Shown here: one piece after another, positions 1 to 4,721 of the stretch
Numbering within the stretch: position 1 is the stretch's first letter
Layout of the letters: every line of letters starts with the position of its first letter
NCBI GenBank assembly: GCA_007135295.1
Contig: SLJD01000028.1
Span: forward strand, 1 to 9,796
Length of the DNA: 9,796 nt
Source of the DNA: Phycisphaerales bacterium
Lineage (GTDB): Bacteria; Planctomycetota; Phycisphaerae; Phycisphaerales; SM1A02
Direction of reading: 5' to 3'
Translations under genes and position numbers: made by a program
Notes under the pieces: model-generated
Databases searched by the model: none
The model's input: only the letters and a program-made list of their open reading frames with translations
Told to the model about the DNA's origin: nothing

Positions 1-1
1 C

Positions 2-247
2 CGCCGGCTCAAAGGCCGGCCGAACACAACAGGGCCGCAAAGCCAGCCGGACACGCTAACCCCCGGAAGAAGAAGGGGCCACTGCGCGAACACGCCCCCG
101 GACCCCCGGAAGAGTGGCCCCGCGCCCCCGGAAGAGTGCGCCCCCCGCGCGAACACGCCCCCTGAAGAATTGGCCTTCCGCGCGGACATGCCTCCTGAAT
201 TCCCTGAGAGGGAGCGGAGACGAACACGGCCGATCCTCGCCGGGTAG
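2..247 (+). CDS. Possible 3' end of an upstream gene, Pro-rich repetitive tail (partial)
   Basis: Frame 2 is open from the window edge to a TAG at 245-247, giving about 81 residues. The translation is rich in Pro, Arg, Ala and Glu and repeats a short motif (ANTPPD, ANTPPEE, ADMPPE), with the last two copies 11 codons apart. It would end 11 nt before purD. In favour: the repeat stays in frame and the tail has a plausible protein-like rhythm. Against: frame 1 is also open for 54 codons (ending at TGA 163-165) with its own in-frame repeat (REHAP twice), and long open frames are common in such G+C-rich DNA. I recognise no domain. It could equally be non-coding repeat DNA. Confidence 0.25.
   Translation, partial: RRLKGRPNTTGPQSQPDTLTPGRRRGHCANTPPDPRKSGPAPPEECAPRANTPPEELAFRADMPPEFPERERRRTRPILAG
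18..200. repeat. Degenerate ~33-nt direct-repeat tract upstream of purD
   Basis: The 16-mer GCGCGAACACGCCCCC occurs exactly at 84-99 and 147-162. A third copy with three mismatches lies at 180-195, and weaker relatives start near 18 and 45. Linked to it is a second block, CCCCCGGAAGA, at about 60-70, 103-113 and 125-135, with a variant near 158-168. Distances between corresponding positions (27, 39, 63, 33) are all multiples of three, which fits a repetitive coding tail but is not proof. No CRISPR-like regularity of repeat and spacer is present. Confidence 0.6.
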
Positions 248-250
248 ACT
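245..250 (+). promoter_or_regulatory. -10-like hexamer (TAGACT) directly before purD
   Basis: TAGACT ends 8 nt before the purD ATG. No Shine-Dalgarno sequence lies in the usual window, so transcription from this element would give a leaderless or nearly leaderless mRNA. No convincing -35 lies 16-18 nt upstream. The first three bases also form the stop codon of the possible upstream frame. Similar elements precede queE, queD and smpB. Confidence 0.35.
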
Positions 251-258
251 GTCGCGTT

Positions 259-1620
259 ATGGCGAAACCGAAGGGACCGAAGAAACCGCGGGCATGCCCG
301 GCGACGTGCAACGTGCTGCTCATCGGCGGCGGCGGACGCGAGCACGCCCTGGCGTGGAAGCTCAAGCAGTCGCCGCGGCTGGGCAAGCTGTGGCTGACCG
401 ACCCCGGCAACGGCGGCCTGGCGCGGCTCGGCCAGCCGTGTCCGGTGAAGATGGACATGTCCAACGTCTTCCAGATGACGCGGTGGTGCGACAAGAACGA
501 CATCGACCTCGTCGTCGTCGGCCCCGAAGCGCCGCTTGCCGCCGGCATCGCCGACGCGCTGCGCACGGACCGGCGCATGGTCTTCGGCCCCGGCAAAGAC
601 GCGGCGCAGCTCGAGGCCGACAAGGCGTACGCCAAGCAGATCATGCGCCAGGCGGCGGTGCCGACGGCCGAGTCGAAGTCCTTCGCCGACGCCGAGAGCG
701 CCATGCAGTACATCGAATGGCGCGACGGGCCGTGCGTGGTCAAGGCGACCGGCCTCGCCGCGGGCAAGGGCGTGAGCGTCTGCGAGACGGTGGAGGAGGC
801 GAAGCAGGCGGTCAACGCGATGCTCGTCGATCAGCAGTTCGGCGATGCGGGGGAGAAGATTCTGATCGAGGAAAAGCTCAGCGGCCAGGAGGTCAGTGTT
901 CTCGCGCTCGTTGACGGCAAGACGATCTGGGTGCTCGATCCGTGCCAGGATCACAAGCCGGTCAACGAAGGCGACACCGGGCCGAACACCGGCGGCATGG
1001 GCGCGTACTGCCCGACGCCGCTGGCCGACGACGCCCTGCTCGCCGATGTCGAGCGGCTGATTCTCGTGCCGACGATTGACGCGATGCGGCGGAGCGGCGT
1101 GGAGTACCGCGGGGTGCTGTACGCGGGGCTGATGCTCACGCCCGGCGGGCCGAAGGTGCTGGAGTTCAACTGCCGCTTCGGCGACCCGGAGTGCCAGCCG
1201 CTGATGGCGCGCCTGAAGGGCGATCTCATCGAGATTCTCTGGGCAACGTGCATCGGCCGATTGCGCGACGTGGAGATCGACTTCGACGACCGTGTCGCGT
1301 GCTGCGTGGTGATGTGTTCCGGCGGCTATCCCGGGCCGTACGAAAAGGGCAAGCCGATCACCGGCCTCGATGACGCGGCGGCGATGTCGACGGACGACGA
1401 GCCGATTCACCTCTTCCACGCGGGGACGACGGTCAATCACGAGGGCACGCTCGTCACCCACGGCGGCCGCGTGCTCGGCGTAACGGCACTGGCGGCGGAC
1501 CTGGCCACGGCGCGCGACCGGGCGAACGCGGCGTGCGAGCAGATTCACTTCGAGGGGTCGCATTACCGCCGGGACATCGGCGACCGCGTGCTCAAGCAGG
1601 CGTCCGGCGTCAGCCGGTAA
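259..1620 (+). CDS. purD: Phosphoribosylamine--glycine ligase (GAR synthetase)
   Basis: The 453-aa product catalyses the second step of de novo purine synthesis in the cytoplasm: 5-phosphoribosylamine + glycine + ATP to glycinamide ribonucleotide. The domain order is classic. The N-domain Gly-rich loop GGGGREHALAWKL is at residues 23-35 and VVVGPEAPLAAGIAD at 85-99. The ATP-grasp region has VKATGLAAGKGV (161-172) and LIEEKLSGQEVSVLALVDG (202-220), then DHKPVNEGDTGPNTGGMGAY (231-250). Metal ligands fall in LEFNCRFGDPECQ (301-313; Glu302, Asn304). The C-domain carries SGGYPGPYEKGKPITGL (354-370). The protein is slightly longer than the usual ~425 aa because about 17 Lys/Pro-rich residues precede the first strand, so a later start is conceivable. 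The 3' end overlaps the convergent gene at 1610 by 11 bp, and no terminator hairpin is visible there. Confidence 0.97.
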   Translation: MAKPKGPKKPRACPATCNVLLIGGGGREHALAWKLKQSPRLGKLWLTDPGNGGLARLGQPCPVKMDMSNVFQMTRWCDKNDIDLVVVGPEAPLAAGIADALRTDRRMVFGPGKDAAQLEADKAYAKQIMRQAAVPTAESKSFADAESAMQYIEWRDGPCVVKATGLAAGKGVSVCETVEEAKQAVNAMLVDQQFGDAGEKILIEEKLSGQEVSVLALVDGKTIWVLDPCQDHKPVNEGDTGPNTGGMGAYCPTPLADDALLADVERLILVPTIDAMRRSGVEYRGVLYAGLMLTPGGPKVLEFNCRFGDPECQPLMARLKGDLIEILWATCIGRLRDVEIDFDDRVACCVVMCSGGYPGPYEKGKPITGLDDAAAMSTDDEPIHLFHAGTTVNHEGTLVTHGGRVLGVTALAADLATARDRANAACEQIHFEGSHYRRDIGDRVLKQASGVSR

Positions 1621-2299
1621 GCCAGTCGCGCTGCTCGTCGAGGCGTTCGGGGGTGATGACGACCGGGGTGTCGTCGGGCACGCAGGCGTCGATCAGCGTG
1701 CGGACGAGGTCGCGCGGCAGTACGCCCTCGCCGAGGGGGACGGACTCGATCGACTCGCCATCGTCGCTGACCCGGGCGTCGCGGAGCAGCAGCATCGCGC
1801 ACCGCCCGCCGAGCGTGTCGATGATGCGGGTGAGGTGGTCGTCGACAGTGTCGAGCATTGATGGTTCGAGCAGCGCAACGGGGTCGAGGGCGAACTCGAA
1901 CGGCTCGTCCTGCCGCTCGAGGGCGAAGGTCAGCGTGGTCTGGATGTCGCTGAGGACGTGGCGGCTGTGCGGGCGCAGGCAGAGCACGCGGCCGTGGGTC
2001 GTGAGCTGGCCGCTGACCTGGTCGCAGAAGGCGTCAAGGGCGTCACGGCCGGGGGCCATCCACGTCCGGGGGTTCGGTTCGAACAGTTCCTCGCCGAGCG
2101 TCCCCGACCACGCCATGACGCGCTGGGACGGCAGATCGAGATCCCACAGCCACGTGCCGTCAAGCGGGTTGCCCCCCACCATCGCGGCGAGGACGTCATC
2201 GGGCTGGCCGAGGCGGACGATCAGCGCATCACAGGCCGGCTGGTCCGTGCCGGTAAAGGCGGCGAGGCGGGCGGCGTCGTGTTCGACGTAGAGGTTCAT
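1610..2299 (-). CDS. Hypothetical protein, sugar-phosphate isomerase/epimerase (AP endonuclease 2)-like TIM barrel, coupled to queD
   Basis: This 229-aa protein is not firmly recognised. Its C-terminal half reads like a xylose-isomerase-type TIM barrel: LCLRPHSRH (106-114), EFALDP (135-140), a helix DDHLTRIIDTLG (153-164), a strand ending LLLRD (170-174), then PLGEGVLP (188-195) and PVVITPE (212-218). These resemble the 'RPH ... hl ... D ... lGeG ... plvlE' spacing of that superfamily. The barrel would be short and the usual CxDTCH metal motif is replaced by FALDPV, so catalysis may be lost or altered. The start is chosen because its ATG overlaps the queD stop as ATGA (2299-2296) and has a good AAGGGA 9 nt upstream (2314-2309). 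This implies translational coupling to queD. There is no signal peptide or membrane segment. A role in 7-deazaguanine metabolism is guilt by association only. Confidence 0.8.
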   Translation of the reverse strand: MNLYVEHDAARLAAFTGTDQPACDALIVRLGQPDDVLAAMVGGNPLDGTWLWDLDLPSQRVMAWSGTLGEELFEPNPRTWMAPGRDALDAFCDQVSGQLTTHGRVLCLRPHSRHVLSDIQTTLTFALERQDEPFEFALDPVALLEPSMLDTVDDHLTRIIDTLGGRCAMLLLRDARVSDDGESIESVPLGEGVLPRDLVRTLIDACVPDDTPVVITPERLDEQRDWLTG

Positions 2300-2718
2300 A
2301 ATCGGCCGTCCCTTCCCTCTGCACGCTGTCCGCTGCCGGGTGATGCGGGCGCCATCGCCGGGCCGCGGTACTCGCAGCGGGCGGTCGGGCTTTCGTGGAC
2401 GATAATCTCGGCGATCATCGGCAGCGCGGCGGCGAGTTCCTCCCACAGCCAGGCGGCGATGCGTTCGACGGTCGGCACTTCGAGGCCCGGGACGTCGTTG
2501 AGGCATTGGTGGTCGATGCGCTTGCGCACCGGCTCGATCGCGGCTTTCACATCGGCGAAGTCGATGAGGTAATGCTCGCCCTCGGCCAGCGCGCCTTCGA
2601 GCACCACGTCCACCGTGTACGTGTGGCCGTGCATCGCCCGGCACTTGTGGCCTTCGGGAAAGCACGGCAGGTGGTGCGCGGCGTCGAAACTGAACGATTT
2701 GACGAGGCGGACGTGCAT
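2296..2718 (-). CDS. queD: 6-carboxy-5,6,7,8-tetrahydropterin synthase
   Basis: This 140-aa member of the PTPS/QueD family converts 7,8-dihydroneopterin triphosphate to 6-carboxytetrahydropterin, the first committed step towards preQ0 and queuosine. Visible motifs are the zinc-binding FDAAHHLP (His15), CRAMHGHTY (26-34) with catalytic Cys26 and zinc ligands His30 and His32, DFADVK (53-58), DHQCLND (69-75) with the catalytic Asp/His pair, PTVERIA (82-88) and VHESPTARCEY (107-117) with the substrate-binding Glu109. Having Cys26 in CxxxHGH favours QueD over eukaryotic-type PTPS. A ~20-residue Pro/Gly/Arg tail extends beyond the usual ~120 aa. The gene lies 45 nt downstream of queE on the same strand and overlaps the next gene by ATGA. 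No Shine-Dalgarno precedes the ATG, but a TATCAT lies 7 nt upstream. Confidence 0.95.
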   Translation of the reverse strand: MHVRLVKSFSFDAAHHLPCFPEGHKCRAMHGHTYTVDVVLEGALAEGEHYLIDFADVKAAIEPVRKRIDHQCLNDVPGLEVPTVERIAAWLWEELAAALPMIAEIIVHESPTARCEYRGPAMAPASPGSGQRAEGRDGRL

Positions 2719-2725
2719 TGCGCTG

Positions 2726-2731
2726 ATGATA
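2726..2731 (-). promoter_or_regulatory. -10-like TATCAT before queD
   Basis: On the minus strand the heptamer CTATCAT ends 7 nt before the queD ATG. The identical heptamer ends 6 nt before the queE ATG. No Shine-Dalgarno sequence is present. A leaderless internal promoter is a reasonable reading, although no clear -35 is seen and queD could simply be read through from queE. Confidence 0.35.
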
Positions 2732-2763
2732 GCAGAGCGTCGTGAGGCCCGTGCCCGCCGGAC

Positions 2764-3447
2764 TTACACACCTCGCATCTGCGGGTCCCAGATGTGCTTG
2801 TGCAACTGCGTCTGCATGCGCACGGGCAGGCCGGATTCGAGGATCCATTCAGCAAGCTCGCGCATCGACAGGCCGGAACAGCCGGCGATCTCCAGGCCCG
2901 GCGGCTGCTCGAAGACGGGGGAGAGCAGCACCGCCCGGCAGCGTGTGGCAAGATCGTGGCGGCGGATGATGTCAGCAGCCCAGTCGAAGTCGGCCCGATC
3001 GGTGATGACGAACTTCACCTCGTCGCGGTCAGCCAGATGATCGAGGTTCGGCCAGTGCATGCGTTCCGATTCGCCACTGCCGGGTGTCTTGATGTCGAGA
3101 ATCCGGATCGCGCGGGGGTCGCAGACGCTGATGTCGCAGGCGCCGGACGTTTCGATCAGGACGGTCTTGCCCCGGTCGGCGAGGCGGGCGATCAGTGCAT
3201 GCACGCCGGTCTGCAGCAGCGGTTCGCCGCCGGTGATCTGCACGAGGTCGGCGGGGTGGGATTCGACTTCCGCGATCAGGTCGTCGATGTCGCGCCGGCC
3301 GCCCTCTTTGAAGGCGTACTCGGTATCGCAGTAACGGCAGCGGAGGTGGCAGCCGCGGAGCCGGACGAAGACGCACGGGCAGCCGGCCCAGGTCGATTCG
3401 CCCTGGATGGAGTAGAAGATTTCGTTGATCAGCAGCGACTCGGCCAT
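2764..3447 (-). CDS. queE: 7-carboxy-7-deazaguanine synthase (radical SAM)
   Basis: This 227-aa radical SAM enzyme rearranges the QueD product, 6-carboxytetrahydropterin, into 7-carboxy-7-deazaguanine. The [4Fe-4S]/SAM motif is canonical: Cys33-x3-Cys37-x2-Cys40, followed by DTEYAF. The substrate-binding N-terminus FYSIQGES (11-18), GGEP (73-76, SAM binding), an ETSG motif and a DIKTPGSGE segment are all present. The C-terminus HKHIWDPQMRGV matches the family ending. I chose ATG at 3447 because family proteins begin at 'xxINEIFYSIQGE'. The frame stays open upstream for 60 codons, but that part runs into the divergent tRNA gene and is not coding. queE leads the queE-queD-hypothetical cluster. 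queC and folE are not in the window. Confidence 0.96.
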   Translation of the reverse strand: MAESLLINEIFYSIQGESTWAGCPCVFVRLRGCHLRCRYCDTEYAFKEGGRRDIDDLIAEVESHPADLVQITGGEPLLQTGVHALIARLADRGKTVLIETSGACDISVCDPRAIRILDIKTPGSGESERMHWPNLDHLADRDEVKFVITDRADFDWAADIIRRHDLATRCRAVLLSPVFEQPPGLEIAGCSGLSMRELAEWILESGLPVRMQTQLHKHIWDPQMRGV

Positions 3448-3453
3448 CGGGCG

Positions 3454-3459
3454 ATGATA
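3454..3459 (-). promoter_or_regulatory. -10-like TATCAT before queE
   Basis: TATCAT ends 6 nt upstream of the queE ATG, in the same CTATCAT context as queD. A GGGAGG lies too far upstream (about 18 nt) to act as a normal ribosome binding site. This fits a leaderless transcript for the que cluster, divergent from the tRNA promoter. The -35 region is not convincing. Confidence 0.4.
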
Positions 3460-3484
3460 GCGGGCCCTCCCGGTGGATGCGGAC

Positions 3485-3512
3485 TCGACGCACGCGTTGT
3501 GTTGGGTATACT
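3485..3512 (+). promoter_or_regulatory. Promoter of tRNA-Leu
   Basis: TATACT at 3507-3512 is a near-consensus -10. TCGACG at 3485-3490 is a 4/6 match to TTGACA with a 16-bp spacer. The expected start at about 3519 leaves a short 5' leader before the mature tRNA at 3528. Confidence 0.65.
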
Positions 3513-3523
3513 GTGCGCAGAAC

Positions 3524-3613
<90 letters not shown>

Positions 3614-3620
3614 TTGCAGC

Positions 3621-3652
3621 CGCCCACCCCGAGAACACGGGTGGGCGTTTTT
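3621..3652 (+). terminator. Intrinsic terminator after tRNA-Leu
   Basis: A perfect 9-bp stem CGCCCACCC (3621-3629)/GGGTGGGCG (3639-3647) with a 9-nt loop is followed at once by TTTTT (3648-3652). It begins 7 nt after the tRNA, ends the tRNA transcript, and separates it from smpB. Confidence 0.92.
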
Positions 3653-3662
3653 CATGGGTGCC

Positions 3663-3735
3663 GCCGGTTGGGGAACCCGGCGCGAACGGAGCGGCCCCCG
3701 GAGTTTCGGACAAGGCACCGGCCAAAAGGTTGGCC
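3663..3735 (+). other. Two small hairpins between the tRNA terminator and smpB
   Basis: The first is GCCGGTT (3663-3669)/AACCCGGC (3674-3681) with a GGGG loop and one bulged C. The second is a perfect 6-bp stem GGCCAA (3720-3725)/TTGGCC (3730-3735) with loop AAGG. Both lie upstream of the predicted smpB promoter, so they are unlikely to be in that mRNA. Neither has a T-tract. They may be chance structures in G+C-rich DNA. Confidence 0.35.
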
Positions 3736-3752
3736 ATCCCGCGTCCGGCGAG

Positions 3753-3781
3753 TTGTCGGCGGTCGGCGGGTTCACTACGCT
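3753..3781 (+). promoter_or_regulatory. Candidate smpB promoter, short or no leader
   Basis: TTGTCG (3753-3758) and TACGCT (3776-3781) are separated by 17 bp. The -10 ends 9 nt before the smpB ATG, leaving at most a few nucleotides of leader, and there is no Shine-Dalgarno sequence in those nucleotides. This matches the arrangement at purD, queE and queD. Confidence 0.45.
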
Positions 3782-3790
3782 GATCAGCCC

Positions 3791-4291
3791 ATGGCCGCGA
3801 GGACCAAATCATCCGCCAAATCGAAGAAGGCGACCAACGAGCCGACGATTGAGAATCGCAAGGCCCGCCACCAGTATTTCATCGACGAGACGCTGGAGTG
3901 CGGGATCAAGCTGCTCGGCACGGAAATCAAGTCCGTCCGGGCGGGGAAGGTCTCGCTCGCCGAGGGGTATGTGAAGGCGGAAGAGAACCCGCCTTCGCTG
4001 ACGGTCTACGGCATTCACATCGGCGAGTACCCCCCCGCCGGCCAGCACCGCCAGCACAAGCCGACCCAGCCGCGGCGTCTGCTTGCCCACCGGCGGGAGA
4101 TCCTCAAGCTCGCGACAAAGACACAGGCCAAGGGCGTGACCCTCGTGCCGCTGAAGGTGTATTTCGTACGCGGCAAGGCGAAGATACTTATCGGGGTGGC
4201 TCGCGGGAAACAAAAGCACGACAAGCGGCAGGACATCGCCAAGCGCGACGCCCAGCGCGACATGGAACGGGCGATGTCGCGGCGGCGATGA
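3791..4291 (+). CDS. smpB: SsrA-binding protein SmpB
   Basis: This 166-aa small basic protein binds tmRNA and delivers it to stalled ribosomes for trans-translation. The OB-fold signatures are clear: ENRKARHQYFIDETLECGI (21-39), LLGTEIKSVRAGKVSLAEGY (41-60), the HIGEYPPAG segment, and then a PRRLLAHRREI stretch corresponding to the usual RPRKLLLHK.EI. The C-terminal half has KGVTLVPLKVYFVRGKAKILIG followed by ARGKQKHDKRQDIAKRDAQRD and a short basic tail AMSRRR. That tail is what normally inserts into the ribosomal decoding centre and mRNA channel. The ~20-residue Lys/Ser/Thr-rich N-terminus is usual. I chose ATG 3791 because the frame upstream of it lies in the tRNA and terminator. No tmRNA gene is found in the window. 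Confidence 0.97.
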   Translation: MAARTKSSAKSKKATNEPTIENRKARHQYFIDETLECGIKLLGTEIKSVRAGKVSLAEGYVKAEENPPSLTVYGIHIGEYPPAGQHRQHKPTQPRRLLAHRREILKLATKTQAKGVTLVPLKVYFVRGKAKILIGVARGKQKHDKRQDIAKRDAQRDMERAMSRRR

Positions 4292-4300
4292 TCGTCCCGC

Positions 4301-4321
4301 GCCGGGCCCGTCAGGGCCGGC
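4301..4321 (+). terminator. Possible weak terminator hairpin after smpB
   Basis: GCCGGGCCC (4301-4309)/GGGCCGGC (4314-4321) forms an 8-bp G+C stem with one bulged G and a GTCA tetraloop, 10 nt after the smpB stop. The only T-run (TTTT, 4334-4337) is 12 nt past the stem. It may be a poor intrinsic terminator, a 3'-end stabiliser, or the first hairpin of the structured region downstream. Confidence 0.4.
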
Positions 4322-4396
4322 TGTACCGCCGCCTTTTCTGCCTACCTCCCCGCACCGAGGTCGGCAACACCGGACCATCCCACCAGTCAATCAGAC

Positions 4397-4437
4397 CATC
4401 AGGTCCCGGGCATCAAGACCCGAGGCATTAAGACCCG
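4397..4437. repeat. Three tandem copies of CATYARGWCCCG
   Basis: CATCAGGTCCCG (4397-4408), CATCAAGACCCG (4411-4422) and CATTAAGACCCG (4426-4437) are spaced 14 and 15 nt apart. The last two belong to a 15-bp tandem unit (4409-4423 and 4424-4438) with two mismatches. About one to one-and-a-half helical turns apart, they could be protein-binding sites, or they could just be the loop and arm of hairpin 4401-4442. Confidence 0.6.
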
Positions 4438-4472
4438 GGCCTCACGCCAGAGCCGGGCACTGCGAGAAATGA

Positions 4473-4526
4473 CGCGCCCGCGCGACACTTGTCATTCCAT
4501 CGCGATGACAAGCGTACCGGGGCGCG
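4473..4526. other. Nested inverted repeat with palindromic centre
   Basis: The outer arms CGCGCCC (4473-4479) and GGGCGCG (4520-4526) are perfectly complementary. The inner arms CTTGTCAT (4488-4495) and ATGACAAG (4505-4512) are also perfect, separated from the outer arms by 8 and 7 nt. The loop region contains a perfect 10-bp DNA palindrome, CATCGCGATG (4498-4507). It could be an RNA hairpin with an internal loop, or a DNA operator. Confidence 0.6.
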
Positions 4527-4611
4527 AAACAGCGCAAACCGGGGAAAACTCCCCGGCATCCGTTCAGCGCGCATCAAACGTATGTCGTGAATGGAAACGG
4601 CCCTGCGTCAC

Positions 4612-4655
4612 ATTCGTCCGGCGGAGCGACACGGCGTGACGTGTCCCGGACGGAT
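4612..4655 (+). other. 16-bp bulged hairpin
   Basis: ATTCGTCCGG (4612-4621) pairs with CCGGACGGAT (4646-4655): 10 bp including one G-U. GACACG (4628-4633) pairs with CGTGTC (4640-4645): 6 bp. The 3' side is continuous; the 5' side has a 6-nt bulge CGGAGC; the loop is GCGTGA. This is the strongest single structure in the gap. It argues that the open frame from ATG 4587 is leader, not coding. Confidence 0.6.
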
Positions 4656-4721
4656 CGGACCGGATTGGCAGGCATTCGGCCGGCACGCCGGCATCGCGAT
4701 CGGTTCGCCGCAGGGCCCGGG

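Larger units (their letters stand above)
4359..4692 (+). ncRNA. Candidate structured RNA / leader between smpB and the ATP-grasp gene
   Basis: The 430 bp between smpB and the next gene (4292-4721) has no convincing gene but a run of hairpins. (1) GGTCGG/CCGGACC, 4359-4376, loop CAACA, one bulge. (2) AGGTCCCGGG/CCCGGGCCT, 4401-4442, 9 bp with a bulged T and a 23-nt loop. (3) A two-part dyad at 4473-4526. (4) CCGGGG/CCCCGG, 4539-4556. (5) A 16-bp bulged stem at 4612-4655. (6) GCCGG/CCGGC, 4679-4692, with a CACG loop. The run ends about 30 nt before the ATP-grasp start. It may be a 5' regulatory leader or an independent small RNA. I recognise no known riboswitch class, and it has no tmRNA features. 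G+C-rich sequence folds easily, so confidence is limited. The strand is assumed from the downstream gene. Confidence 0.4.

Noticed and set aside
60..195. CRISPR array
   Set aside because: Repeats are degenerate, G+C-rich and irregularly spaced without unique spacers, and no cas gene is present.
9..815. Long minus-strand open frame antisense to purD
   Set aside because: It lies on the opposite strand of an unmistakable purD, its translation is low-complexity Ser/Arg/Pro sequence, and G+C-rich genes routinely give such open antisense frames.
2300..2848. Upstream extension of the 229-aa gene through queD in another frame
   Set aside because: The extension overlaps all of queD out of frame. The ATGA junction with AAGGGA upstream gives a much better start.
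4587..4721. N-terminal extension of the ATP-grasp protein from ATG 4587
   Set aside because: The extra 45 residues are Arg/Gly-rich without family resemblance, and the DNA forms the 4612-4655 hairpin. The starts at 4722 or 4731 fit the family N-terminus.
4292..4721. tmRNA (ssrA) next to smpB
   Set aside because: I find no tRNA-like acceptor and T-arm, no 3' end with a T-loop, and no short tag frame ending in a typical ALAA-type sequence in the gap.
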